DNA of 64,000 nt, taken from NCBI RefSeq assembly GCF_041228105.1, contig NZ_CP166097.1, forward strand, positions 372,001 through 436,000. Reading direction: 5' to 3'. The notes under the pieces were generated by a model, which did not search any database, was not told where the DNA came from, and saw only the letters and a program-made list of their open reading frames with translations. Positions 1 through 8,354 of the stretch are shown piece by piece. Both the position numbers and the translations under genes were made by a program. The stretch comes from Pectobacterium aroidearum. Lineage in GTDB: Bacteria; Pseudomonadota; Gammaproteobacteria; Enterobacterales; Enterobacteriaceae. Numbering within the stretch: the first letter of the stretch is position 1; each line of letters begins with the position of its first letter.

Positions 1-2
1 CC

Positions 3-1892
3 ATCGTGGTGGTGGAAAACGTAGAGCGGGTGATGAGCGAAGAGGGGCTCTCGCCACGGGAAGCGACGCGAAAATCGATGGGACAGGTGCAGGGGGCGCT
101 GGTGGGGATTGCGCTGGTGCTGTCCGCCGTGTTTGTGCCGATGGCCTTCTTTGGCGGCACCACGGGGGCGATTTACCGTCAGTTCTCCATCACGATTGTG
201 ACATCAATGATTCTGTCGGTGCTGGTGGCGATGATTCTGACGCCTGCGCTGTGCGCGACGTTGCTCAAGCCGCTTGCTAAGGGGCAACATCACGGCCGCA
301 AAGGGTTCTTCGGCTGGTTTAACCGGAGCTTTACCCGCACGTCGCTGAAGTATGAGCGCGGCGTCGGCAAGATATTGATGAGCAGCGGGCGCTGGCTGCT
401 GCTGTATATGGGCATTATCTGCGTTATGGCTTTCCTGTTTTTTCGGCTGCCGACCTCGTTTCTGCCGCAGGAAGATCGGGGCGTGTTCACGACTCAAGTG
501 CAGCTACCGCCGGGTTCGACGCAGCAGCAGACCTTACAGGTGGTCCACAAGATCGAGCAGTATTATCTCACGCAGGAAAAAGACACGGTGACGTCCGTGT
601 TTTCCACCATTGGCTCGGGGCCGGGCGGAAACGGGCAAAACGTGGCGCGGCTGTTTATACGTCTTAAAGACTGGAGCGAACGTACAACGCCGGGGAGCAG
701 CTCGTTTGCGGTGATCGAACGCGCGACTAAGGCCTTTCGTCATATTCAGGAAGCGCGCGTGTTTGCCAGTAGCCCGCCGTCAATTAATGGGCTGGGCAGT
801 GCCGCTGGTTTCGCCATGCGGCTACAGGATCGCGGGGGACTGGGACACGATGCGCTGATGGCCGCACGGGATCAGCTGTTAAATATGGCTGATAGCAATC
901 CCGAACTGACGCGCGTACGTCATAACGGTCTGGATGACAGCTCGCAACTGCGGATTCATATCGATCAGCGTAAAGCACAGGCGCTGGGTGTGTCGGTGGA
1001 TGACATTAACAGCACGCTGAAAACTGGCTGGGGCTCGACCTATGTTAATGACTTTCTCGATCGTGGCCGCGTGAAGAAAGTCTATGTTCAGGCGGCGGCG
1101 AAGTTCCGTATGCTGCCGGACGACATCAGTAAATGGTATGTGCGCAACAACCGTGGCGGCATGGTGCCGTTCAGCGCGTTTGCGCAAACCGTCTGGGAGA
1201 CTGGCTCGCCGCGTCTTGAACGTTACAACGGTTATTCCTCGCTGGAAATTGTCGGCGAGGCGATGCCGGGCGTCAGTACCGGTACGGCTATGACGGTCAT
1301 GGAATCGCTGGTGGCGAAGCTGCCAGAAGGCTTTGGCTTAGAGTGGACCGGCATGTCGTTGCAGGAGCGATTGAGCGGAGCGCAGGCTCCGGCGCTGTAT
1401 GCGATTTCTCTGCTGGTGGTGTTTCTGTGTCTGGCCGCGCTGTATGAAAGCTGGACGGTGCCGTTTTCCGTCATGCTGGTGGTGCCGATGGGCGTTCTGG
1501 GGGCGCTGGTGGCAACCTGGGCGCGCGGTCTGGAAAACGATGTCTATTTTCAGGTTGGGCTATTGACCGTGGTTGGGCTATCGGCGAAGAACGCCATTCT
1601 GATTGTGGAATTCGCCAACGAGATGAACCAGAAAGGGAAGGATCTGGTTGAGGCCACGCTGGAGGCTTCCCGCCAGCGGCTGCGGCCGATATTGATGACG
1701 TCACTGGCATTTATTTTCGGTGTTCTGCCGATGGCGACCAGCAGCGGCGCGGGTTCGGCCAGTCAGCATGCGGTGGGAACGGGCGTGATCGGCGGTATGC
1801 TGGCTGCAACTTTCCTCGCTATTTTCTTCGTGCCGCTGTTCTTTGTCGTCGTGCGCCGCCGCTTTCCGTTAAAGGAGAAGACGCTGGGGTAG
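3..1892 (+). CDS. RND multidrug efflux pump inner-membrane subunit, AcrB/AcrD type (5' truncated by window edge)
   Basis: Proton-driven trimeric inner-membrane pump of the hydrophobe/amphiphile efflux family, working with a periplasmic adaptor and an outer-membrane channel. About 629 residues are visible. The first codons ([11 protein letters not shown]) match the segment just after the two proton-relay aspartates of AcrB (Asp407-Asp408), so roughly 410 N-terminal residues lie left of the window. Seen here: the TM block with VPMAFFGG, the second large periplasmic half starting near [12 protein letters not shown], and the C-terminal TM helices with the relay lysine in [14 protein letters not shown]. 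Several segments resemble AcrD as much as AcrB ([18 protein letters not shown]), so no gene symbol is given. The reading frame is intact and ends in a basic tail ([12 protein letters not shown]). Confidence 0.95.
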   Translation: MVVVENVERVMSEEGLSPREATRKSMGQVQGALVGIALVLSAVFVPMAFFGGTTGAIYRQFSITIVTSMILSVLVAMILTPALCATLLKPLAKGQHHGRKGFFGWFNRSFTRTSLKYERGVGKILMSSGRWLLLYMGIICVMAFLFFRLPTSFLPQEDRGVFTTQVQLPPGSTQQQTLQVVHKIEQYYLTQEKDTVTSVFSTIGSGPGGNGQNVARLFIRLKDWSERTTPGSSSFAVIERATKAFRHIQEARVFASSPPSINGLGSAAGFAMRLQDRGGLGHDALMAARDQLLNMADSNPELTRVRHNGLDDSSQLRIHIDQRKAQALGVSVDDINSTLKTGWGSTYVNDFLDRGRVKKVYVQAAAKFRMLPDDISKWYVRNNRGGMVPFSAFAQTVWETGSPRLERYNGYSSLEIVGEAMPGVSTGTAMTVMESLVAKLPEGFGLEWTGMSLQERLSGAQAPALYAISLLVVFLCLAALYESWTVPFSVMLVVPMGVLGALVATWARGLENDVYFQVGLLTVVGLSAKNAILIVEFANEMNQKGKDLVEATLEASRQRLRPILMTSLAFIFGVLPMATSSGAGSASQHAVGTGVIGGMLAATFLAIFFVPLFFVVVRRRFPLKEKTLG

Positions 1893-1975
1893 GGCATAGC
1901 CGACATTGCCTGACGACCTGCTGGTATTCGTCAGATGGTGGCTTACTGAGTGTCCATAAACAACACGATTTAGTC

Positions 1976-2008
1976 CGAACTGTTCATTTCTTCACGCTGA
2001 ACAGTTCG
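1976..2008. promoter_or_regulatory. 11-bp perfect inverted repeat upstream of the LysE-family gene
   Basis: Arms CGAACTGTTCA (1976-1986) and TGAACAGTTCG (1998-2008) are perfect complements with an 11-base loop, ending 30 bases before the exporter start codon. No T-run follows, so it is more likely an operator or a leader hairpin than a terminator. Confidence 0.5.
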
Positions 2009-2038
2009 CTCTAATACCTCTGTAAAAGAGGAGAGGTT

Positions 2039-2653
2039 ATGGATATTCATGTATGGTTTTACTTTGCGCTTGCCTGTTGTGGCCTTGCTCTGACCCCTGG
2101 GCCGAATGCGCTACTGGTCATCACGCACAGTATTCGATTTGGGCCTGCTATCACCCTGTATACCATTTTGGGCGGCATACTGGCCTTCGCGCTGTTGATG
2201 ACGGTGTCCCTGTTTGGCATTGACGTGTTGCTTAACATGTACCCTTCTTTCCTGACTTACCTAAAATTTGCCGGCGGCATGTATCTTATCTGGCTGGGTT
2301 TCAGGCAGTGGCGGTTAAGGACGTTGAATATTGGTGAGTCTGCGCCATTGGCCGCATCGATAAATCGGTTATCTCTTTTTACTCAGGGTGCTGCGTCGGC
2401 AGGGGCGAATCCGAAAGTCTTCTTATTCTTCGGGGCATTTCTCTCTCAATTTATCGATCCGACAAATGATACATTACTGCAATTTGTCGTGATGGTTGCC
2501 ACCTTTGCTGCTGTGGAGTTTCTGGTTGAACTGGCTATCAACCTGACGGCGGGACGATTCCGGGCTTACCTTGTCGTGCATGGCAAAGCCTTTAGTCTGG
2601 TCTGTGGCGCCATCTTTATGACGGTTGGCGGGCTGGTGCTGTTTATGCCGTAA
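2039..2653 (+). CDS. LysE/RhtB-family amino-acid or metabolite exporter
   Basis: 204-residue integral membrane protein of the LysE/RhtB translocator superfamily, whose members export amino acids such as lysine, arginine, threonine or homoserine lactone. The N-terminal signature LTPGPNALLVITHS (about residues 18-31) and the GMYLIWLGFRQWR segment (about 81-93) are characteristic; about five to six hydrophobic helices are visible. ATG is preceded by GAGGAG with good spacing. It is followed in the same direction by a GlxA-type regulator gene 106 bases downstream, a plausible regulator-exporter pair. The substrate cannot be told from sequence. Confidence 0.9.
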   Translation: MDIHVWFYFALACCGLALTPGPNALLVITHSIRFGPAITLYTILGGILAFALLMTVSLFGIDVLLNMYPSFLTYLKFAGGMYLIWLGFRQWRLRTLNIGESAPLAASINRLSLFTQGAASAGANPKVFLFFGAFLSQFIDPTNDTLLQFVVMVATFAAVEFLVELAINLTAGRFRAYLVVHGKAFSLVCGAIFMTVGGLVLFMP

Positions 2654-2759
2654 ACGGTGGGTCTTGCGCGAAAAAGACGTTTTCCCTCGCTGAGCGTTAA
2701 AATAGGGCTATCTCTGTCTGGATTGCGTTGTCGCGATCCGTTTTTTGAGCAGGCGTAAA

Positions 2760-3743
2760 ATGGCTGATCCCCAGGTAAAATTTGTTCTGCTGCTGATGCC
2801 GGGGTTTTCCCTGCTGTCGGTCGGCGGGTTTCTTGACAAGCTACGGTTCTCTGGCGATGAGGAGGACTATAGCCGTCAGATGAACTGCTCCTGGACGCTG
2901 ACTGCGCTGGATAATCAGCCAGTGACAGCCAGCTGTGGGGCCGTACTCGTACCAGACGACGCAGTTTCAACGCGGAAAATCCATGCTGGAAACTGTGATT
3001 ATTTCGTCATTTTCGGTGGGAATACACCCGCCAAAGTCATGTCTGATACCGCCTCGTATCTCCCCTTGCTGCGGCACCTCCGGCGCAGCAAGATCCCGCT
3101 TGTGAGTGTCGATAACGCCGCCTTTCTTCTCGCGAAGACGGGGTTTTCTGGCAAACGCATTCTGGTTCACTGGCGTCATTTTGGTGAGTTTAAAGCCCTG
3201 TTTCCGTCTATTACCCCCGTTACGGACAGGAACGTCATGGAGGAAGGAAACCTCTATTCTTGCCCCGGCGGCAGTGCCACCATCGAGCTGGCCGCCTTTC
3301 TGCTGGAAAAAAAACTGGGGAGAGAACGGGCTATCAAGGGGTTGTCAGATATGTTGGTCGGTGGGTTTGTTCCGCCGTCCAGCCTGACATGGAACAGCCC
3401 TGAGCTTGAGGGCGCGCCGACGTCGGTACGACGGGCGCTGACTATCATGCGCCAGAGTCTGGCAAGCGGGCTAACTTCTGAAGAGATTGCCCAGCGCAGC
3501 GGCCTGTCGCGGAGACAGCTGGATAGATCGCTGCAAAAGCACATTGGCCGTACCATCCAGCAGACGTACATGGACATGAAGATCGCTCAGGCCTGTTGGC
3601 TGATGCTGCGGACTTCCCGCACCTTGTCCCAAATTGCGGCAGATACCGGTTTTTCCGATCCCAGCCATCTGAGCCGCATTTTCCGGCAGCATCTGGGGCT
3701 GGCGCCCGGAAAGTGGCGTCGGGAGAATACATTTGAAACGTAA
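2760..3743 (+). CDS. GlxA-family transcriptional regulator (DJ-1/PfpI-like domain plus AraC HTH)
   Basis: 327-residue regulator. The N-terminal about 190 residues have the DJ-1/PfpI class-I amidotransferase-like fold used as a ligand-sensing domain (YFVIFGGNTPA, LVSVDNAAFLLAKTG, SCPGGSATIELAAFLL). The C-terminal about 100 residues form an AraC-type double helix-turn-helix (GLTSEEIAQRSGLSRRQLDR and LSQIAADTGFSDPSHLSRIF). I chose the ATG at 2760; a TTG fifteen bases upstream is in frame but less likely. Family members such as the Pseudomonas ArgR and GbdR proteins control amino-acid or betaine catabolism, so control of the adjacent LysE-family exporter is a reasonable inference. Confidence 0.88.
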   Translation: MADPQVKFVLLLMPGFSLLSVGGFLDKLRFSGDEEDYSRQMNCSWTLTALDNQPVTASCGAVLVPDDAVSTRKIHAGNCDYFVIFGGNTPAKVMSDTASYLPLLRHLRRSKIPLVSVDNAAFLLAKTGFSGKRILVHWRHFGEFKALFPSITPVTDRNVMEEGNLYSCPGGSATIELAAFLLEKKLGRERAIKGLSDMLVGGFVPPSSLTWNSPELEGAPTSVRRALTIMRQSLASGLTSEEIAQRSGLSRRQLDRSLQKHIGRTIQQTYMDMKIAQACWLMLRTSRTLSQIAADTGFSDPSHLSRIFRQHLGLAPGKWRRENTFET

Positions 3744-3829
3744 CAGCCAGATTGCATTTGTTATTGAAAATAGATGTAGATGCAATAATTTATGGTGAAA
3801 TTCATCAAACTGTAAAAAAAGGTAACTAC

Positions 3830-3866
3830 GTTATGTCCTGCTAAACTACGCAACCAAGGACATAAC
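3830..3866 (+). promoter_or_regulatory. Leader hairpin or operator overlapping the ribosome-binding site of the alkaline phosphatase gene
   Basis: Ten-base perfect inverted repeat: GTTATGTCCT (3830-3839) and AGGACATAAC (3857-3866), 17-base loop. The right arm contains the AGGA ribosome-binding site and ends one base before the start codon at 3868. Folded in RNA it would bury the ribosome-binding site; as DNA it could be an operator. A weak PHO-box-like stretch (11 of 18 by eye) lies at 3799-3816. Confidence 0.5.
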
Positions 3867-3867
3867 A

Positions 3868-5613
3868 ATGAAAGCTCGCTGGTTACTGCCTTTACTGATT
3901 TCTGCTGCGCTGCCAGGAATGGTGCAGGCTCAGGCCATTTATCCCATTGACCGTGCCACCATGTTGGCGGGCGGGAAATTCGATTTTAAAGTCGAGTTTG
4001 ATGAAGTACTCAAGCCGGAAGATATCCGCATTCTGATCAACGGCAAAGATTACCAGCAGGTGCTGGGCAAAACGGCCTCGTTTGTTGAGCGTGAAGACGG
4101 CGGCAACGCCTCCACGATCTGGCTGCGAGACGTAAACCTGCCAGAAGCAGGCAAATATGTCGTCGAAGCAGAAGCTAAAGGCAAAAAAACACAGGTGAGC
4201 TGGGACGTTTATTCCGCGTCCGGTACGCGTAAAGCCAAGAACGTGATTCTGTTCATCGGCGATGGCCTGTCCGTTGCGCACCGCACCGGCGCGCGCATCC
4301 TGTCCAAAGGGGTGACGGAAGGGAAAGCGGATGGTCGTCTGGCGATTGATGATCTGCAATATATGGCGTTTGGCGGTACTTCCAGTACCGACTCCATCGC
4401 GGCCGATAGCGCCAACACCATGAGTGCTTACATGACCGGTCATAAATCCGGTGTGAATGCGCTGGGTGTGTACGTCAGCCGTAGCAAAAATTCACTGGAT
4501 CACCCGAAGCAAGAAACGCTGGGTGAGCTGCTGACCCGTTCTACCAAAATGTCTGTCGGCGTCGTCAGCGATGCTGAACTTCAGGATGCTACGCCAGCCG
4601 CGGTGGTTTCCCACACTCGCCGCCGTGCGGATAAAGCTGAAATCGTTGAAATGTTCTACAACGTGCAGCCTACGGTCATGCTGGGTGGCGGTTCTGCTTA
4701 CTTCCTGCCGAAAAGCACGCCGGGTTCAAAGCGTAAAGACGAAACCAACTACGTTGAGAAATTCCAGCAGGCGGGTTACTCACTGGTTACCGATGCGGAT
4801 TCTCTGAAGAAAAACGCGTCACAGGCCACCAAACTGCTGGGACTGTTCCACACCGGCAATATGGATGGTGTGATGGATCGTCGTTTCCTGAAAAATGACG
4901 TTGCCAAGAAATTCCCTAATCAGCCTGACCTGACTGAAATGACACAGGCGGCGCTGGATGTGCTGTCCAAAAACAAAGACGGTTTCTTCCTGATGGTAGA
5001 ATCCGCGCTGATCGACAAAGCCTCTCACCCGCTGGATTGGGAGCGCGCGTTTACTAACACCATCATGCTGGATCAGTCTGTCGCGATCGCTAAGAAGTTC
5101 GTGGAGAAAAACCCAGATACGATGATTATCGTAACGGGCGACCATACACATGGCCTGTCTATCATCGGTACGGTAGATGACAGCAAGCCGGGCACCGAGA
5201 TGCGTGAGAAAGTCGGTGTGTATGAAGATGCAGGCTATCCGAACTATAAAGACGCCAACAAAGACGGCTACCCGGATGACCTGAACGTTTCCAAGCGTCT
5301 GGCTGTATTCTTCAACAACTACCCAGACTATTACGAAACGTTCCGTCCGAAGCTGGATGGCCAGTTCGTTCCTGCTATCAAGAACGAAAAAGATGAATAC
5401 GTTGCCAACAAAGCCTACGAGAAAGTGCCGGGTGCGGTATTCCGTGAAGGGATCCTGCCACGTTCTTCCGATACCGGCGTTCATGCTGTTGACGATATGG
5501 TGATTCAGGCTAGCGGCCCAGGTGCAGAACGTATCCGTGGTTACATGGAAAACACCGACCTGTTCCGGGTCATTGTGGACGCGCTTGCGGTGAAACCGCA
5601 GGACAAAAAGTAA
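3868..5613 (+). CDS. Secreted alkaline phosphatase
   Basis: 581-residue metal-dependent phosphomonoesterase of the alkaline phosphatase superfamily. A Sec signal peptide (MKARWLLPLLISAALPGMVQAQA) directs it to the periplasm. An N-terminal beta-rich domain (about residues 23-115) precedes the catalytic domain. Visible catalytic and metal motifs: FIGDGLS (metal Asp), TDSIAADSANTMSAYMTGH (Ser nucleophile region), FFLMVESALIDKASHPLDWE, and TGDHTHG near residue 426. It is longer than E. coli PhoA (about 470) and is a different subgroup. It begins an operon with the DUF3299-like gene (12-base gap), an ABC ATPase and an FtsX-like permease. Alkaline phosphatases need zinc, which fits the metal-binding look of the permease. 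Confidence 0.92.
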   Translation: MKARWLLPLLISAALPGMVQAQAIYPIDRATMLAGGKFDFKVEFDEVLKPEDIRILINGKDYQQVLGKTASFVEREDGGNASTIWLRDVNLPEAGKYVVEAEAKGKKTQVSWDVYSASGTRKAKNVILFIGDGLSVAHRTGARILSKGVTEGKADGRLAIDDLQYMAFGGTSSTDSIAADSANTMSAYMTGHKSGVNALGVYVSRSKNSLDHPKQETLGELLTRSTKMSVGVVSDAELQDATPAAVVSHTRRRADKAEIVEMFYNVQPTVMLGGGSAYFLPKSTPGSKRKDETNYVEKFQQAGYSLVTDADSLKKNASQATKLLGLFHTGNMDGVMDRRFLKNDVAKKFPNQPDLTEMTQAALDVLSKNKDGFFLMVESALIDKASHPLDWERAFTNTIMLDQSVAIAKKFVEKNPDTMIIVTGDHTHGLSIIGTVDDSKPGTEMREKVGVYEDAGYPNYKDANKDGYPDDLNVSKRLAVFFNNYPDYYETFRPKLDGQFVPAIKNEKDEYVANKAYEKVPGAVFREGILPRSSDTGVHAVDDMVIQASGPGAERIRGYMENTDLFRVIVDALAVKPQDKK

Positions 5614-5625
5614 TCCTACGACGCT

Positions 5626-6105
5626 ATGAATAATGCGAAATGCAGCAAAGCGGGGGCAACCCCGCTTTTATTCTCCTGGCTGCGTGCGGTGCTGGTGCTC
5701 CTCCTCCTCGGTGGTATCGCCCCGGTGCAAGCCGCGCAGTCTGAACTCTCCTTCGATAAGCTGTACGCCTCTTATGGCGTGCTGGGTCTGGAATTCTCCA
5801 ATGACGTCAAAGCGCTCTCCGGTAAACGGGTAAAGATGCGCGGCTTCATGGCACCGCCGCTCAAGGCGGAGTCACAGTTCTTTGTCTTAACCAAAATGCC
5901 GATGGCGCTGTGCCCCTTCTGCTCGTCTGATGCGGACTGGCCTGAAGATATCGTCGTCGTCTATCTCGCCAAGCGTCAGACCTTCGTACAGAACAACACC
6001 ATGATTGAGGTGGAAGGTGTGCTGGAGCATGGATCGTGGACCGATCCTGAAACGGGTTTTGTCAGCCTGCTGCGACTGCGTGAAGCCACGTTCGATACCC
6101 TTTAG
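5626..6105 (+). CDS. Small exported CxxC protein, DUF3299-like
   Basis: 159 residues with an N-terminal hydrophobic segment and signal-peptide-like cleavage region (VLVLLLLGGIAPVQAAQS, about residues 22-40). The mature part resembles the DUF3299 family; it contains a CPFCSSDADWP motif (about residues 97-107), a CxxC that could bind metal or be redox active. The function of the family is unknown to me. It lies 12 bases after the alkaline phosphatase and 8 bases before the ABC ATPase gene, so it is almost certainly co-transcribed and probably works with the exporter-type ABC system. Confidence 0.75.
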   Translation: MNNAKCSKAGATPLLFSWLRAVLVLLLLGGIAPVQAAQSELSFDKLYASYGVLGLEFSNDVKALSGKRVKMRGFMAPPLKAESQFFVLTKMPMALCPFCSSDADWPEDIVVVYLAKRQTFVQNNTMIEVEGVLEHGSWTDPETGFVSLLRLREATFDTL

Positions 6106-6113
6106 GAGCGCTG

Positions 6114-6806
6114 ATGGCGGAGTTATTGATTCAACACCTGAGTGTGACCTTCCCCGATACGTCCGAGGCCGTGCTGGATATTCCTGCGCTGTCGATTCGT
6201 TCTGGCGAACGGGTCGCGGTGATGGGGCCTTCCGGTTCCGGTAAAACCACGCTGGTGAATGCCATCACCGGGATGGATCACAGTGGAACGGGTCATGTGC
6301 AGTGGGAAAAGCAAGATATCTGGCAGATGAACGAAGCGGAACGCGACCGCTGGCGGGCGCAGCATATCGGGCTGGTGATGCAGGATTTCCACCTTTTTCC
6401 CGGCCTGAATGCGCTGGAAAATGTCTTACTGCCTGCGCAGTTTCACCACTGGCGGATACCCGCGTCGCTCAGGCAGCGGGCGGCGGATTTGCTGGCACAG
6501 GTGGGGCTGAATACCGCGAAACGTCCGATTGAAGTGCTATCACGTGGCGAGAAGCAGCGGGTTGCCGTCGCAAGAGCGCTGCTCAGCCAGCCCGACATCA
6601 TCGTCGCCGATGAGCCCACGGCGAGCCTGGACGCGCACAGCGGTGAGCAGATTGCCGATCTGCTGGTGACGCTGGCGCGTGAGAGTCGCGCCACGCTTAT
6701 CGCGATTACGCACGATGCGCGTTTGGCTTCGCAAATGTCGCGCTGTATTCAACTGGAAAAAGGACGCCTCGTGGCGGACACGCCGTATCAGGAGGATCGT
6801 ACATGA
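6114..6806 (+). CDS. ABC transporter ATP-binding protein, LolD/MacB-like
   Basis: 230-residue cytoplasmic ATPase of the LolD/FtsE/MacB class. Walker A GPSGSGKTT (residues about 40-48), Q-loop MQDFHLFPGLNALENV, signature LSRGEKQRVAVARALL (slightly divergent from LSGGQ), Walker B IIVADEPTASLD and the switch histidine in AITHDARLA are all present, so it should hydrolyse ATP. It overlaps the start of the permease gene by four bases (ATGA), pairing the two. Such ABC systems usually act on periplasmic or membrane substrates rather than importing solutes. Confidence 0.9.
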   Translation: MAELLIQHLSVTFPDTSEAVLDIPALSIRSGERVAVMGPSGSGKTTLVNAITGMDHSGTGHVQWEKQDIWQMNEAERDRWRAQHIGLVMQDFHLFPGLNALENVLLPAQFHHWRIPASLRQRAADLLAQVGLNTAKRPIEVLSRGEKQRVAVARALLSQPDIIVADEPTASLDAHSGEQIADLLVTLARESRATLIAITHDARLASQMSRCIQLEKGRLVADTPYQEDRT

Positions 6807-8215
6807 TTCCATGGCGTCTTATTTGGGTCGACTGGCGTCGGCTCTGGCCGGGTGTGCTGGTCGTGGTATTACTGATCGCGATGGCGACAGCGTTAAGTAT
6901 TTCGGTGAGTTTGCAGGAAAGAGCGCTGCGCATGGGCAGTGCCAAAGCCGCAGATCGTTTCGATCTGGTGATTGGTGCGCCGGGGAGCGAAACGCAACTG
7001 GTGCTGTCGTCCGTGTTCCTGCAACCGTCTGCGCTGACGTTGATTCCCGCGCAGGTGCTGACCGATTTGGAAAAGAACCCGCTGGTTGCCTGGGCGGCTC
7101 CGGTTGCGTTTGGTGATTTCTATCAGGGGATGCCGATTGTCGGCACCACGCCGCCGCTGGTCACGGATAACGGTAAGCGGCAGCTCACCGCCGGACGTGT
7201 ATTTAACGACGGTTTTGAGGCCGTGGTAGGCGCGCAAACGGGGCTGACGGTGGGGAGTACATTTAGCCCGATTCATGGTCAGGTGGGAACAGAAGGGGCG
7301 CACGCGCACGATGATGTTATCTACACCGTGGTCGGCGTACTGCCTGCCGACGGCAGCGCGTGGGATAAAGCGATTCTGGTGCCGGTGAACGCGGTATGGC
7401 GAGTACACGGTATCCATCCACCACACGGCGCGGACGATGCGCACCATGATGACCATGACGATCAGGGTACTCATGAGCACGAAGGTGAACATGACGGCCA
7501 TGCGCATGATGAAACCGCGCAGGCGGACGGCGAACAGCACGCTGATGAACATCACAACGAAGCCCATCCTGCGGAAGGTGCTGTAAGTGATGATCATCAT
7601 GCTGATGCCGCTCAACCGGTAACGACTTCACATGCCGACGAGCATGGCGAGGAAGCAGCGCACGGGCACGCACATCAGGCGGGGTTGCCTGCTATCGTGG
7701 TTAAGCCGAAAACGATCGCAGGTGCTTATCAACTGCGTTCGCTGTATCGCAGCAACACGACGCTGGCGGTGTTCCCCGGTGAAGTGCTGGTGAAGCTCTA
7801 CTCGATGCTGGGCGATATTCGTGAACTGCTGACCTATATCTCGCTGGGGACGCAGGGACTGGTGGGCGTCGCAGTGGCGATGGTGGCGGTGATCCACCTG
7901 CGGCAGCGACAGAAGCAGATTGGCGCACTGCGTGCCTTTGGCGCGCCGCGTTACGGCATTTTCACGCTGATTTGGAGCGGGCTGATGTCGCTGGTGAGCG
8001 TCGGCGTGCTGCTGGGGGTTGGTCTGGGCTACCTTGCTGCCCGCGCAATTGCAGTGGTCATGAGCGAAAAAAGCGGCTTTGTCCTGCCGGTAACGCTGGA
8101 ATGGGAAGACATCCATTTCGTCCTGCTCCTGTTGCTGGTTGCTGCTGTTGTCCTGACGATTCCGGCGATGTTGTCCTACCGTCAGTCTCCTGCTACGGCG
8201 CTGCGTGGGGAATAA
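6803..8215 (+). CDS. FtsX/MacB-like ABC permease with a long histidine-rich extracytoplasmic loop
   Basis: 470-residue permease: one N-terminal membrane helix (about residues 12-33), a large extracytoplasmic domain, and three C-terminal helices (about 340-365, 388-415, 435-455) ending in SYRQSPATALRGE, typical of the FtsX fold. Residues about 200-291 form an insertion with 22 histidines and many Asp/Glu, in runs such as AHHDDHDDQGTHEHEGEHDG, strongly suggesting zinc, nickel or copper binding on the periplasmic side. With the upstream alkaline phosphatase (a zinc enzyme) and CxxC protein, a role in periplasmic metal handling or metal-linked protein maturation is inferred. It recalls the Zur-regulated zrg genes of Vibrio cholerae, but I cannot verify homology. 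Confidence 0.85.
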   Translation: MIPWRLIWVDWRRLWPGVLVVVLLIAMATALSISVSLQERALRMGSAKAADRFDLVIGAPGSETQLVLSSVFLQPSALTLIPAQVLTDLEKNPLVAWAAPVAFGDFYQGMPIVGTTPPLVTDNGKRQLTAGRVFNDGFEAVVGAQTGLTVGSTFSPIHGQVGTEGAHAHDDVIYTVVGVLPADGSAWDKAILVPVNAVWRVHGIHPPHGADDAHHDDHDDQGTHEHEGEHDGHAHDETAQADGEQHADEHHNEAHPAEGAVSDDHHADAAQPVTTSHADEHGEEAAHGHAHQAGLPAIVVKPKTIAGAYQLRSLYRSNTTLAVFPGEVLVKLYSMLGDIRELLTYISLGTQGLVGVAVAMVAVIHLRQRQKQIGALRAFGAPRYGIFTLIWSGLMSLVSVGVLLGVGLGYLAARAIAVVMSEKSGFVLPVTLEWEDIHFVLLLLLVAAVVLTIPAMLSYRQSPATALRGE

Positions 8216-8354
8216 ATGTGGTGAATAACGGTGTGCGCCGCCGGAAATGACGGCACACATCGACATCCATAGTGAAAATAATTCATTGTTTTGAAAAGGT
8301 ATTCCGACAGACTCACACTGCGGGATACTTTATTCTTAGCGTCTAACCCTGTGA

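Noticed and set aside
3799..3816. PHO box upstream of the alkaline phosphatase gene
   Set aside because: Only about 11 of 18 positions match, mainly in one half; not enough to claim PhoB control, unlike the site at olsF.
4819..5484. 221-codon antisense open frame inside the alkaline phosphatase gene
   Set aside because: It is a codon-bias shadow of a strongly conserved gene on the other strand.
6893..7615. 240-codon antisense open frame opposite the FtsX-like permease
   Set aside because: It mirrors the His-rich coding region (His codons read as Met/Val runs on the other strand) and has no family resemblance or translation signals.
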